A stretch of 64,000 nucleotides of DNA from Antennarius striatus (GCF_040054535.1 NC_090797.1:6813001-6877000), one strand, 5' to 3'. Shown: positions 17,285-56,162, counted from the first letter of the stretch. Program-made: numbers and translations. The notes: generated by a model from the sequence alone, not told the origin.

Positions 17285-18402
17285 CAAAGCTGTGTAAAAT
17301 CAATCAGTGGTGGTGGACGGACCACCGCCAGAACTGAAGAAGTCTCTTGGATGAGGGGCAAAACGTCTTCAAGAAACTTTCTTAAAGTCCAGTGGATTAA
17401 TTTAAAACCGCTTTAGGTAACCATGACCTGGATAACTGAGAACCTACACAGACATACTGTATATATAAAGTCTGTATGATGGCTCATGACTTGGCGGTTA
17501 CCAGAATAAACACTTTAAGTCTGCAGATATGATCAGTCTCTATTGATATTTCACTTTACCTTTCTCCCAGACAGGACTGCCACAAAATGTACAACAGGTC
17601 CTAAATGAAAATTCTCCTCCAGCCTCTCTCTCAGACTTGCTCACACATTTCTTACATTAAAACTCTCGTCTTCATTGAAAAGCTATTGAATGGTCTATAT
17701 TTTGTTTGCGATATGATGTCCAGATTCCTACAATATAATAAAAAGGGTAAACAGCTGGTGTTCCTCCCTCCAATTTATCATGAGTACATAAATTATTTCA
17801 TAAGCGTTCTTGTGACAGCACCACCCACTGAAAAGTCCTTTCAGATCGACTGCTGATCATAGATTAACTGAGTGGTGCAGGTCTTCTATTGCATTCATAG
17901 TAGATTTTATGTTTGGGTTGAATGTGGAGGATTTTCACATAAATTTGAAGACTTTTTATAGAATCATCTAAGCACTGATGTTTCTAATTAGATTCAGCAG
18001 TCTGTAATAGATATATGGACCAAACTAGGAAAGTATTTTCTATATGTTAACAACAATTTGCTAAGCTTTAGGAAACAAAAAAATGTTAAAAAAAAAGAAA
18101 GGAAAAAAAGCCTAAACTATCCCAGTCTGAAACACCTGACATGTCATTGATGTTGTACTCACCTCCTCTCTGGCAGTAGGACAATAATACGCAAGCACAA
18201 GTGTGTAGGTGAGATTAGTCAGCAGTCCACATGCTGTCAGGACGTTTGGTGAGATCCATGGGGGGACGAATTGAAAGAGCCAGCTCCAGTAGATCTGACA
18301 CAGCGGCTCCAGGATGGTTTGTCCCGACGCGCTGTATTTATGTGATTCCAACCGGATGAGCTCAGCAGATGATATCGGCTTAGGCCACAGCAAACTAAAC
18401 AT
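12563..18402 (-). CDS. Cholinephosphotransferase-like protein, tandem copy with altered catalytic motif
   Basis: A CHPT1/CEPT1-family integral membrane protein of 383 residues. Exons in transcript order: 18163-18402, 17049-17196, 16815-16956, 16638-16722, 16065-16190, 15805-15963, 14456-14581, 12563-12688. All borders are AG/GT and all frames stay open. Exon lengths equal those of the neighbouring copy except exon 5 (6 bases shorter) and exon 8 (9 bases longer). The family catalyses CDP-choline + diacylglycerol to phosphatidylcholine + CMP, using the motif D-x2-DG-x2-AR-x8-G-x3-D-x3-D. Here exon 2 reads [10 protein letters not shown]...[11 protein letters not shown]: all Asp residues remain, but Ala is Gly (17116-17118) and the second motif Gly is Glu (17086-17088). 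The last membrane segment also carries extra Arg residues. It may be a pseudoenzyme, a diverged enzyme or an early stage of decay. The open frame argues against an old pseudogene. Confidence 0.88.
13335..13432 (+). mobile_element. tRNA-derived SINE-like fragment
   Basis: A Pol III A-box-like sequence (TAGCTCAGTCCACCAAG, from 13349) is followed by a B-box-like sequence (CCGGCTCAAGACC, 13390-13402) and an A-rich tail (13413-13423). It lies in the last intron of the altered chpt1 copy. It is too degenerate to be a working tRNA gene. Confidence 0.55.
14645..14800. repeat. Teleost dispersed repeat fragment
   Basis: It begins ATCCATCCATCTATCTTCTTA and continues through GCCGCTTTGCGGGTCATGGGG and GGCGAGAGGTGGAGTACACCC. 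This resembles the common teleost repeat that starts 'atccatccattttctatccgctta' and includes 'gggcgagaggcggggtacaccctgga'. Family assignment is from memory. Confidence 0.6.
15255..15350. mobile_element. hAT-like DNA transposon end fragment
   Basis: Contains CTTGTGTCAAACTCAAAGCC, then GGCCAAATGTGGCCCGCCAC, then a repeat of GTGGCCCGCGAAAGC. This pattern is familiar from vertebrate hAT-type elements. It is intronic in the altered chpt1 copy. No transposase is seen. Confidence 0.5.
16334..16404. repeat. (AT)35 microsatellite
   Basis: Uninterrupted AT run in intron 4 of the altered chpt1 copy. Confidence 0.95.
17049..17196 (-). other. chpt1-like exon 2 with altered CDP-alcohol phosphotransferase motif
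   Basis: This 148-base exon encodes the start of the catalytic motif region. Key codons (minus strand): GAT (Asp), GGG (Gly), GGC where the family has Ala (17116-17118), AGG (Arg), then GAG where the family has Gly (17086-17088), followed by the ELFDHGCD segment. The other copy has the canonical residues at the same positions (25629-25776). Glu for Gly needs one G-to-A change. Confidence 0.9.
17250..17277. repeat. (AT)n microsatellite
   Basis: Short AT run just upstream of exon 2 of the altered chpt1 copy, in intron 1. Confidence 0.9.
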
Positions 18403-18589
18403 TTTCAGTCAGGTTACTCCTCAAATCTACCTAACAACCTTCCATTTTGTCACCCAAACAATGTTTAAAAAAGATATTTAAAAAAAAAGAAGACTGGTTT
18501 GAATACATTCACAGAAAATGGATTGTTTGCTTAGTTCAGTTAAATTTTTTGGCCTAACTTACAGAAAGAAAACAAAAAATTCCCACAAA

Positions 18590-18790
18590 TACCATCAGTG
18601 CCTCACAGCAACAAAGTTCCAGGTTCGATTCCTTTCTGTGCCGAGTTCCTACAGTCACAAAACATGCAAATGCGGTCACACCAAAGTGTGAGTGTAAATT
18701 AGACCACACCTATAATGTATGAATGGGCGGATGATGGATGGGTGGCACCATTCCAACACTGATCAGGCAGCCACCGTGTGTTCATCGTTG
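18590..18790. repeat. Teleost dispersed repeat fragment, opposite orientation to the one at 19.1 kb
   Basis: Contains CAGTGCCTCACAGCAACAAAG, GGTTCGATTCC and TTTCTGTGCCGAGTTCC, and further on AAGTGTGAGTGTAAATTAG. These are degraded reverse-orientation versions of the sequence at 19071-19390 (tRNA-B-box-like core 'ggttcgattcc', then 'tgtgcggagttt'). Confidence 0.55.
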
Positions 18791-19070
18791 TCTGGTCCTG
18801 TTTTGAGTCAGTCCCTGCGTGTTTTTTGACGCTGTGCCAAAATTACTCCTGAGAAGAAACCAGGCTGGAGACACATGAAAATGAACCGCATAAAGGTGAA
18901 CTCTAGTTAGGTGCAGCTTCCTCTTCAGATACACCAGGCATAGGGGTCCACACTCCCACTAGGATTTATTCTAGGTTTGAGGAATTAAGCTGGAGTTTGT
19001 GGGTTTTCCCACCTCTTATATTTTAGATTACCAGCTCCACTGTTAAGCAGTCAGCCAGTCATCTTCAGAT

Positions 19071-19390
19071 TACCACCGCTGTATCCGCCGCAGTGGGTCA
19101 CGACATAGAGCGTGAGGCGGGGGACACTCCAGGCACGACGCCAGTGCACCGCGGAGCCACACACAAAGACACACAACCATGCACATACACACTCATTCCT
19201 AAGGGCAATTTGGAACGGCCAATCAACCTGAAGCGCATGCTTTTGGAGGTGGGAGGAAGCCGGAGAACCCGGAGAGAACCCACGCAGACACGGGGAGAGC
19301 ATGCGAACTCCGCACAGAGCGGGACTGGGATCCGGGTGCGCCGTGTTGTGAGGCGGCAGCGCTAACCACTGCGCCACCGTGCCGCCCTAA
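19071..19390. repeat. Teleost dispersed repeat (near-complete copy)
   Basis: It holds the hallmark words GGAGGTGGGAGGAAGCCGGA, GAACCCACGCAGACACGGGG, AGCATGCGAACTCCGCACAG and GCTAACCACTGCGCCACCGT. This sequence is dispersed in thousands of places in teleost genomes (general knowledge). It is GC-rich against its AT-rich surroundings. Open frames across it on both strands are not host genes. Confidence 0.8.
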
Positions 19391-19900
19391 TCCACTGTGT
19401 TCATAATCAAGTTTACATGTCCAACATCTGGGTTTATGACCTCTTCCTTTTCCACAGTGACCTTAAGGTCATAACAAACACCCTGCAAGACACACAGACA
19501 CTGTGCATTGATGTTAAATTCAGTGTTCTTATAACTCATTCCACTAAAGGTGCAAGTTGGAACACGTGAAACATCTGGTAATATTCCAATGCACCACGTG
19601 ATCTATGTTCCCTGAACATACAGTATATTGAGTCATATATAAGCACGAACTGAGAGGACATGGAGTTCTTGAATTTTGACACAATATTTTATCCTGTTCC
19701 TATCGATATGTCATCTGCCTGTGAATTGTTCAGATGACTCTTGATTGATTCTGCACACACTTTGTGTATTTTAATGCTGTTAATAGGACTTATTCTTAAT
19801 TCCAACATGAGTAAGTCATTTATCACTCAGACAAGAGATTGCATGAAAAATATTTTCTTTATTACAATCTTCTCCACTCTTGCTAGTAAAAAGATTTTTT

Positions 19901-19906
19901 TTTATT
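19901..19906 (-). terminator. chpt1: Poly(A) signal candidate, canonical chpt1 copy
   Basis: AATAAA on the minus strand about 1.3 kb past the chpt1 stop codon, inside sequence also present at 11907-11925 for the other copy. Confidence 0.55.
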
Positions 19907-21231
19907 ACTGAACAGTGCAACATGGTGTTGAAATTAAGGTTGCACATTTCAATGCATAGTTCCAAAGTTCATGGTAAATGAAGAAAAAACAGCTTTTCCC
20001 AAACACACCCTTCTGTAAAATGAAAGATCCTGCAGATGTAGAATCTCAGAAAAAGATGATTTTTTTACCACCAAAAGAATTTCAACATATTTATTTTAGC
20101 TCTAAGTTATTTACTAATAGAAACTTCCCTTTTGATCCCAAGAAACCAATGTGAACTGTCATATCACAACTATTCAGTAATAACCAATCATATCCAACCA
20201 ATTTTCAAAAACCACATACATCAATCACTTTTTGTATACGTGACATACATTTGTAAGGAAACTGCCAGTACTTCTAACTTATAGCGCTGCAGTATTGTTT
20301 TTGTTGTATGTGGTACAATAAATGTTGAAAAACAAGAACATACAAAGCTGTCTTAAATATTCACAAGTTAAACAGTAATTACAACAAATTGTTTAAGGCG
20401 TTTAAATCTGTACAATCATGAATAATTAAGTATTAGCCCTTTAGGGAGAATAAGAAAGAAAGCAGAACAAGTAATGTGTTAGTGTTTCTTTGGTCGACAG
20501 TGCTCTAAAAGCATGGGGGTCTATTTGCTTTTATTTTAGGACTCAAGGAGATGAGGAACAAGAGGCATTTGTAAGAGAGACCTTTAGAACATGTCAACAT
20601 TTTAAGCACAAACACAGTTACCCCTCCACCGAGCACAGTGACACCCTACCACACGGTCCGCATTGCAAACTTACAGTAATTGGAAATCAAAAACCTTTTA
20701 AAACTTTAAAATTTTCACCTTTGAAGCCCTGATTTATCAGTTTGAGTCACAAATTAGAACAAATTAAGAGGATATGGATTAAAAAAAACAGGTCATCTAT
20801 TTAGTTTGGGTATACATCAAGGCAATTTGTAGGATAAATGACACGCATTAGAGACATGTCTTTAAACAACAATGACCTGAAATTTGCCCAAACTGGAAGA
20901 TCCTGCTGGAACAAAGCAGGCTGGAATTTTCTGACAACATGCACTGATGTTTCTACTAAAATTTCGACAGTCAATTAGGAATTTAAAGGGAAAGTCTGAT
21001 CCCATGTTAATTTCATTTAATAAATCCATGCCCTTTTTCTTTTTTGTTTTTTTGTTTTTTGGCGTACCAGATTGGTTTAATCTTTTTCCACTTGATGGAG
21101 AAGGCAGTTCAATCAGATGTGGTCACTTTGTCAAGGCTGCACTGGCTCCGGGTTGTATCATCCTGGTGGTCTGCTTCCAGGAGCGGGGAGATGTCTGCGT
21201 CCCCCCCCTCCTCCTCCCGCCGGGCAAGCCG

Positions 21232-24200
21232 TCAGTCACGGTGGGCTTGGTTTGGCGGCGTGATGCTGAAAACGCAGATGTGAAGGTGGGAGGCGATCTG
21301 GAGGCACACACCTACACAGTAGCGTGTTAGATCCAGAAAAGAGAAGACCTAAAGAAAGATGGAGATGAGCAGACATTAGAGACTGAATCGTTGTGCCATT
21401 GAAGAACATCATGGAGCAAAGGGAAACTACTGATACAATAAAATTTCCAATTCTTGGTCTTCAGATACTGTGGTGTTGTAAAAACTGCACATCAGTGTCT
21501 CATGTGGCTGCACCTAAATAACTAACTTCATTCCATTCCATTTATTGTACTAACACAGGTGCCAGGATGTGTAGAAACTTGTTTACTCACATCACTTTAA
21601 TGGTTGGCCCTGACCCAACAGGAAAGACAAGAGTTCAGTGCTCACTTGTCACAATGAGGGGGTAGGTAAACTGGATTTCACTTAAGCCATCTGATCACCG
21701 ACACATTACAACTGTTTCAAGGGTTTTTTTTAGACTTCGGATCATGTACCCCCCTTGACTTATATAACATGTCATCCTGCCCTTTTTCCTTGTTTCCTTT
21801 GTTTTATTTTTTTTTAAATCTATTTTTCTTTATCTGTCTCACCTGTTCTTTTCTTTAAATGTATCTGCACCGAAGGGGAGGACCCAATTTCGGTGTTGGA
21901 TTTCACAATGACAATTAAAGTGATTCATGATTCATGAAACTGCTAATGCTGTAATAACAATGACCTTTAATATACAATCCTGAACAGTGTTTTGCACGAC
22001 AACTACTTTAGACGCATCTCCTAAGGATTTCAACTGTTGCGATCACACATTTACGAACACAGAAACCGCTGAATGTATCTTTAAAAGAAACCCAAAATAA
22101 ATAAAAGCATTTTATTCGTGTTATTGAAAAGCTTAAAGCATGTTCATATATTGGTATTAGATTTGCTGATGTGCCAGAAACTTTGGTGACAACACTCAGG
22201 TGTTTCATACTGTCGTGTACTGTTTAGTTAGCAAATGTGAAATCCACACAAAGCAGATGTGTGATTTGTCTTGCTTATTATTATCATTATTATTTTTGCC
22301 TCCAAATGTTTTAACACTCACACTTACGAAGCAGTAAATCCACCTGAAGTTTATGTTTTTGGAGGTGACAGGAAACCGGTGAACCCGGAAAGAGCCCACG
22401 CAGACACGGGGAGAACATAAAAACTCTGCATATAAACGTCTTGAACCCAGAACTTTCTAGCTGCGAGACGACAGCGCTACCCACAGCGCCACTGTGCCGT
22501 CTCCAGAATGATTCAACATCACAAATAGCAACAGTAATTATAAAAGTTATGTTAGTAATGTAAATCTTTCTTCTTAAAGCAAATCAAATTCTAAATGAAA
22601 GGCAACTGGAGGTTGAAAGTTTTACCGTTAAATACTCAAAACAAAGTTAAACGTGGCTTTACATTGGAAGCCTGAAGCAAATTTGTGTTATTTTAATCAG
22701 TTTGGCACATAAATTGTTTTAATTCAAGAACTGGACTGACTGGAAAGCATCATGGTCATGTCAGATAAATTCATGGTTTCACCGCCTTCCCAGCTTCAGC
22801 TCTCCTTTAAAACAAGCACAGCTGTTGTGTTTGAGGAAAGATATTACCAAATTACTAAAAAATGGAACCCCCCCCATCCCCCCAAAATATCCAGAATAGC
22901 ACCCAAGCCTTCAGATATGTTTCATGGAAAACTGTTGCAGTACTTGTGTGATCATGAAAATAAAACTGAGTGGGTCGATCAGGAAAAGATTTGCGTGTTA
23001 CTGTACGTTTGTACTGCTTGATACTTCATTATATCAGCAGTTTCCCTATGCTCCATCATGTTCTTATTTGGCACCGACAACTTTTTGCCCTACAGGAGCA
23101 CTCCAAAATATAGGTAACCTGGTTCACCTGTCATGGCCTGGGCAGTTTTTTGTATTGCAAATTGGCTTGTATTTTCTTATACAGTGTATTGTGTTCTGCG
23201 TTCTGATGAGCTAACTGTGTTCTGTGTGTTTAACTGAGAGAAAAGTGTAAAAATGTTAATGCCTGTCTGAGAAGAAAGTGCGTCATTTTTTTTACAGCCT
23301 TAATTGTAAAGAACAAGTCTGACTACTTCACGGATTTTGCTTACTGAGGGTTATTTGTAGAACGTATCTCCCGCGATTAACAAGTGCACACTGTATATGA
23401 AAGTTAAACATTATTAACCCCTGGCTACAAGAAGCAGGACAACATATTATGTAAGTCAAAGGAGGGCTTACTTTACCTCATCTCATTAGCCTAAAATAAG
23501 CCTCAAACTGAATCTTGAATTAAAGCTGTAATGTGTCCCTGATCAGACGGTTAAAGTGAAATCCAGCTTACCTGCCCCCTCATGCTTACATGTCAGCACT
23601 GAATTCTGTCTTTCCTGTTGATTCACAGGGCCAACCATTCAAGTGTTGTGAGTAAACACGTTTCTGCATATCTCCACACCAGTTTAGAATAATATGAATG
23701 TATCTCAGACTTACCATGGCAATCCAAAGGACTATATGCTCATCAATGAAGCTATTAAAGTATTGGTTGAGGAAGAGGAGACCGGGACCAATGAAGGCTG
23801 TGTCCGGCAGGTGCAATTCACTCTTTGTCATGTGGGCAACCTACAGAGACAGAGGAGAGCACATGTTTGAGCTAGAAAACTAAAGTTCCTGATGCAATTT
23901 TTGATTGTAATTGTAATTGCATGGCCGTGGCTACATGGTCTGCAGTTTGTTTTAGTTGCTACTAGCCCCCCCCCCCCCCACCACCACCCATATAGCACAT
24001 TTTTCCCAGTGTTTCCAATATAGGGAGATTTTATATGGAAACATATCAAGGTGGAAATATAGTAATCGCTCTTTTTTAGCCAACCAATCATCTATTAGAT
24101 TGAATTAACATAGCGTTGAGTTAGCTTCCAATCAAATGTGAATCAAAGCTGAGTATGTTTGGTTGTGGCATGATTGTGTGATCTGTGTAAAAACAGCTTC

Positions 24201-27141
24201 TGAAGCAATCTCTAGAAATGCAAAGTATTCTCTTGGTTGAATTTGTACAGCAATCACTGATTAAATTATGTCCACAAATAAGAAAGTAAAATAACCAGTT
24301 TATTTGGTTGCACTGCAAACAGATGCATAAAATGTTTATAATTACGTGTCTGCAAAATTAACTATAGTATTAAAACTGAAATCACAAGATTTACAACAAT
24401 CAGAGAGAATCAACGTACCACCAGTTTGTTGGAGAGTTTGGACATAACCATGCCAAAAGTGAGGAGGTACAAACAGGAGTAGTTCTCAAACAGGTGGCTC
24501 GAAGACTTCTTGAAAATGATGAAGGCCAGAGTGAGAACGAGTCCAACGTGCAGCCCTGGACTCAGAACACTGGTGTCCTGCAGGGAGAGACCGTTATTAG
24601 ACGTGCACCACAACAGATTACTAGCTTATAAGGTCAGGAAGCTTTGAAAGAGGAGAGAAAATATTTGTGTTGACTTACAGCCACAGTCGATCCGTTCTTT
24701 CCAACGCCTCCATTCAAAATGACATAAAAGTAGTTGTAGCAGGAGTAGACTGCACCACCGACAATTCCAATGATCGGAAAGACGAATAGCTTCACTCCTA
24801 TTATGGGCACCTGGGTAAATAGAAAAAGGTAAAATTGGAGTGAAGATGGAAAACAGTCTTCTTATAGTAAGAAGAGAGACTGGGTGTATATGAATGCTGC
24901 AGGCAAGCCGAGCGTAATGAGAGGGCAAAGCAAAAAGGTGCAGGTGACATTGTCAGCTCTTTGAGCCAGATCATATCCAATTGATGACCTGTTGCCATGG
25001 AGTTAGCCACCCATATTTACCTTCTCACTTCTCTCATGTGATGTAAAGTCAAGCCTCCAAGGGCAGCACAGAGCAAAAGTAAAACACAAACTCTATTTAA
25101 AGAGTAGAAGGATGAGTAAAGCTACAAACTGATTAGAAAATTTAGTGTAAAAACTGAATGAATGTTTTCCTCTTGGATCCTCTTTTGTAAATGTCATTGT
25201 GCAAAATAGATTATTTTCAGTTACCATTTGTTGCCAGAGGCCCACGCCACCAAAAGCCGACATCAAGTACATAATAATGATGGCGATCTGCACTTCTGTG
25301 ACATCAACCCTGGGAAGAAAGAAAAGAAATAAGGCTTTTTTTTTTCTATTTAAACAACAATAGCATTGAAGAAGTAGATTACACTAATTACAGACCAGCC
25401 AAAGCGGAGGGTCCCGGACACGTATGTCTGCCAGTGGGCACAGAAGAACATGAACATCCCAATGAAACCACAGAAGAACATCCAGTTTGGGTGCACTCCT
25501 ATTCCACAAGAGATGCATGTTCCTACAGCAACAAACACTGAAAAGATATGGATAGAAGAAGAACATATTGATTTGTAATTATATAAAAAAAAAGTAGAGA
25601 GAATACTAGTTTGGGTTCAGTTGTCCACCTGTGGAGACGGCATCACAGCCATGGTCAAAGAGCTCCCCAAGTGGTGAGCTGCTGTTTGTCCTCCTTGCCT
25701 GCTTCCCATCTATTGCATCCAGAGACTGGTAGATGAAGAGGCCCAGAGCGCTCATGATGAAGGCCCATGATGGAGCCTGTTGGCAGGGGAGAGTCTTTAT
25801 TTAAGGAACTCGAGACATTTCTAATAGCAACACACTAGTCGCAATTAATAAAGTAATCGGTCAGAAATCCTGAATCAGCTTCTGAGCAGACAAAAAAAAA
25901 ACCTGACACGTTAAAAAAAAAGCCACATATCTGTTAAAGCAACAATGAAAATAATATGGTTTGTGTCTGTATGAATTGAAAGTGTGGAGAGGAAGAAATT
26001 CCAGCTGACTGGACAGACTCAGTTCCTCTTACTGGGTGGGAGGTTAAAGACCATCTGGACACGACAGAGAGCCTACACAGTGTTTTCACTCCTACAGCGC
26101 GTGTTTGTATGTGTGTGTTCGTTTGTGAGGAGACAAATCCACACTGTTGCAAATATTCACATCCCCTGCTGTTTTCCTGTGGGCCCCAAAAAGTGTGTTT
26201 ATTTAGAGATATCACCAGGGTGCCTTCAGGGAGAACTCTGCATGGTTTCTAGTTGTTAACACACTATTAATTCCTCTGTTATCTTTTTTATTGCATATGT
26301 ATGGGACTTTTATATCTTTACATTACAATATTAAGAGTTGAAATGATCGACCTTTGTCTCAATATTAAATAATAGACTACCTTGGGGAAATAGTAACTAC
26401 AAGTGTCTTGGAATATGGACTTTGCTGCATGGTCTCCTTAGTTGGACTGGACAAAATCTGATAACCACACAAACATGCATTGAACCTGGTGACACAGTAG
26501 ATCATAGGTCAGCTGTTTCAAGAGGGCCCTTTACATTCCTGACAGATACTTTGGGATTATGTAGTTGAGACATTTGATGATGTTTTTCCATTAAAACTTG
26601 TATTGTAATCTACTCCCTTTAAAAACATCACAACATGGTTCGTTTGAATCTGTCCGAACTGGTTTGACACGAAGTGATTACATTAGTGAATTTGACGCTT
26701 AAATATGTGCCGAATCAAAACAAGGGACTCTTCACTTGGGAAATCCAACATTTATTCTTTTTTGCAGGCGCAAATCCGGCCACATAGCTTTAACTTTAGC
26801 CCGTTGTCTGTGGAGGAATCGCGTTCCTTTCATTCCACTGAGGGGAACGTAATCAGGGCTCGTCTCCGTTTGGAAAGTTTAGCCAAGGACGTCGTACTCA
26901 CCTCCTCTGTTGCAGTGGGACAATAATACACAAGCACAACTGTGGAGATGATATTGACCAACAGTCCAGATATAGTCAGAGTGTTTGGTGCGATCCAAGT
27001 TGGAATTTGTTGGACCAGCCAGTTCCAGTAGATTTGACACGGTGGCTCCAACAAGGACCGACCAGAGGCGCTGTATTTATGTTCCTCCAGCCGCTTCAGC
27101 TGAGCGGCTGACAACGACTCTGGCCACGGGAAATGTGGCAT
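21232..27141 (-). CDS. chpt1: Cholinephosphotransferase 1 (canonical tandem copy)
   Basis: Makes phosphatidylcholine from CDP-choline and diacylglycerol in the last step of the Kennedy pathway; a multi-pass Golgi/ER membrane enzyme. Exons in transcript order: 26902-27141, 25629-25776, 25396-25537, 25225-25309, 24679-24810, 24419-24577, 23715-23840, 21232-21348, giving 382 residues (human CHPT1 406). The start is the ATG at 27139-27141; an in-frame GTG five codons upstream was not used. Exon 1 holds [17 protein letters not shown] and [13 protein letters not shown], close to human. Exon 2 carries the full motif [11 protein letters not shown]...[11 protein letters not shown]. Exon 3 has [20 protein letters not shown], as in human CHPT1 and CEPT1. 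The gene is named chpt1 rather than cept1 because of its position between gnptab and mybpc1. A second copy lies directly downstream in the same orientation. Confidence 0.92.
21838..21942. mobile_element. LINE-like 3' end fragment
   Basis: Contains TCTGCACCGAAGGGGAGGAC, AATTTCGGTGTTGGATTTC and ACAATGACAATTAAAGTGATTC, similar to common fish retroelement 3' ends that finish 'cacaatgacaataaag' plus a short repeat. It lies in the last intron of chpt1. Confidence 0.45.
22313..22503. repeat. Degraded copy of the 19.1 kb teleost repeat
   Basis: It keeps TTTTTGGAGGTGACAGGAAAC, CCCACGCAGACACGGGGAGA and GACAGCGCTACCCACAGCGCC in the same orientation as 19071-19390. Located in the last intron of chpt1. 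Confidence 0.7.
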
Positions 27142-29474
27142 TTTCTGCGAAGTCACTCCTTAAATGACAGCAAATAATCTTCCCAGTACTCCCAGGTAGT
27201 GGTTCAAATGACGCTATCTCCTGTCGGTTGCCTGCAGAAAATCGAAACTCATTTGGCATTTATAGCTAGGTGATTAGACGAGGCCATTTTCACAGCGGAA
27301 CCATGAGACGTCGATATTCGCTACGTCTCCGATCGAGTTGCGTCTGGACAGGAAGTGAGGAACCGGAAAGGAAGAATATAGCTGTTGAACCGGGAAGTTT
27401 AAACACATCCTGAACACTAGACAGAGAAAGAGAGAGAGACAGACTTCCTTTTACTCTCATTGCACAGAGACTCAGAACAGTGAATCTGGCAACGAAATGT
27501 CGTTGCTTGGCAACCGGAGTACACAGCATTGTTGTTTTATCAGCTAAATTTTTTTTGAAAGTCTCATGTCTAAATTTAAAACACATCATTATTGTTCTGC
27601 TCCTGAGCTACCAATGAAGGATATATCAACACGAACCCTAGAATAAACAAAGTGAGCCGACGAGGCACTAGAACACTTTATAAAATTTATAAAGCAGGAA
27701 ACAAACTTTTTTTTTTCTTCAAATTGAGGGACAACAAAAACATTCAGAAGCTCGACGTCTGAATGTCGAGATGAGTTATTACCAGTGTAACAAAGACAGA
27801 TTCCTCTGTGGAACTAGTGTGGCATGCCTGGTTAAAAAAGTCTTAGATGTCTAAGAAAAACATACAGTAATGAAACAACCAGTTTGTGTGTATTTAATTA
27901 CATCTGCCATGTTTACCTCTTTGTTATTCCATAGGATAAATAAAAAAGCTATGAATGAATTTAAATTGTATTTTGTGGCATGGTTGGTCAGGAGCTAAAG
28001 AAGAGTTAATGAGATCTGAATGCATATTAAGAATCTTTTTTGTTTCAGTTTCACAATCAGTTTACAAGGAATTTGATTGATTTTAAGTTTAAAAATTGAA
28101 TTAACACAAAAATGTATAAAGGATAAAAAGCACAACAAACAGTGTACTTTAGAAAAACAGTTGTGCAATGAGGTAGGTAGGTAGGTTGGTAGACATTTAT
28201 AAAACGCTCCGTATCGTAATGTTTTAATGAATTTATCAACAAAAGTAAATGTACAAACTAAAATTCAATTATTTGTACTCCATTATTCTGTTTTGTTTTT
28301 TTAAATTTTACATTCAAGCAGATATATTTGGAAGATGTATGCATGTTTAGAATTTTAAATGCAATGGCTTTTCTTTGTAACTTACACTCATACTCATTTC
28401 TGAAATCACTTTATTACATGAGAATAATTGTCTTTTAAACCGTTGATTATGCGTCTCTAGTTAAGGTTTATTGATCTGTTTTTGTTGATTATTTTGAATA
28501 TAAGTTTATGTGCTCTCTTTGCTGTCATACCTCATGGATGCTTCCAGAGGAAACGCCATTAATGTGATGATCACAGTGTCAGCAGTGATTGCTCTTTTTC
28601 ATTTAGGTGTTTATGAATCTATAAATACATATTTTTTTCATGTTGAGATTTTCTGTTGAATTTTAATTTTTAAAAAAAGGTTATCATTTGACTGTGAGGC
28701 AAAAAAGAAAAAAACAAGAAAAAAACAGTATTTTTCACATTACATGTTTATTGTAATCTGTGTGTCATAATTACAAAGGTAAATGCATGCGCAGATGATT
28801 GAACATTAATCAACCTAAAGTCTAATTTGAATCCAAAAAATAATGTTTCATGCAAAATATCCATTGCGTTTAACCTTATAGATTTTTGTCACTTATTACA
28901 CATAAATAACCAAAAAAAGTTAAATGAACAAAATGTCAATATGAGCTAGCCTAAATATGAATTTATCCATTACTTCTCAATTTGCATATAGGACTTATGA
29001 CACACCTGACAAACAGCAAGTCTTTGTTTACACATGCCTTTTTCCCTTCTTTCAGACCCCCAAAATAAATTATCACCTTCAACAGGCACTCTCAATGAGA
29101 ATCAACATGTAAATACCTTAGGCGTGTGTCACTGCATTGTATATGTTTTCTACATGTTTTTTTTACATGCAGCATTTATTTATCAAAGCTAAAACATGGC
29201 TAACATGCATCCGAGATGACAGAATGTTTCAAACACAAGAGGGTGACAAAGATGTGAATTGGATTTTTATTTCTAAGGGAATCCGTTCAAAAACTGCACA
29301 CAGCATGCCTCACCAAAGACCAGTACACCCTCTCCTACACCTTCAATTGTCTTGCCATCTTCCATCATCTCACTGAATGCCTTTAGGTGGATGACCACAG
29401 CAGGTGAGAGAAAAGGATCACCAGCGGCGACATACGTTTGCAAAGCTAGTGTCTGACAGAACTATGTCTAGTTT
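27142..29474. other. Intergenic: chpt1 upstream region and mybpc1 3' untranslated/downstream region
   Basis: The chpt1 5' UTR and promoter should lie just above 27141; no TATA box was seen, and the sequence to about 27500 is less AT-rich than the rest. From about 27600 to 29400 it is AT-rich and I see no exon. Minus-strand AATAAA words at 29266-29271 and 29175-29180 are candidate mybpc1 poly(A) signals, about 205 and 295 bases after the stop. Confidence 0.5.
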
Positions 29475-55879
<26,405 letters not shown>

Positions 55880-56162
55880 CTTGAGCCTTGTCCCAAGAAA
55901 AAAACTTCAAGAGTGAAATGATGCAGATAGAAAGGTAGGTGCCTTCAAGGTAATGTGACTGGAGGATAACAGTTATGACAGGGTGGCTCTCTGGTCCAGG
56001 AGGGAGAGAGATGATGATAGGATAACACAGGAACAAAAGCCTCTGGGACCCCTTGGACCAGAGTGATGGAGATGAGGAGGGCAGAAGGACACAGTTTGGA
56101 TATCTCAGTGGGGGGAAGAGAGATGGACCAGGGATTTATCCAGGAGGGACAGGCTTTCAGGC

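Larger units (their letters stand above)
18403..21231. other. Region between the chpt1 copies: junction, repeats and 3' UTR of the canonical copy
   Basis: It contains the upstream region of the altered copy, two repeat fragments (18590-18790 and 19071-19390), then sequence homologous to 11.7-12.0 kb starting near 19680. The part from about 19680 to 21231 therefore appears to be the 3' UTR and downstream flank of the canonical chpt1 copy. No additional exon was recognised. Confidence 0.55.

Noticed and set aside
12563-18402. Calling the altered chpt1 copy a pseudogene
   Set aside because: All exons, phases, splice sites and the stop are intact, so it is annotated as a coding gene with changed motif residues.
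27142-27156. In-frame GTG start upstream of the chpt1 ATG
   Set aside because: Vertebrate starts are almost always ATG, and the ATG at 27139-27141 gives an N-terminus parallel to the other copy.
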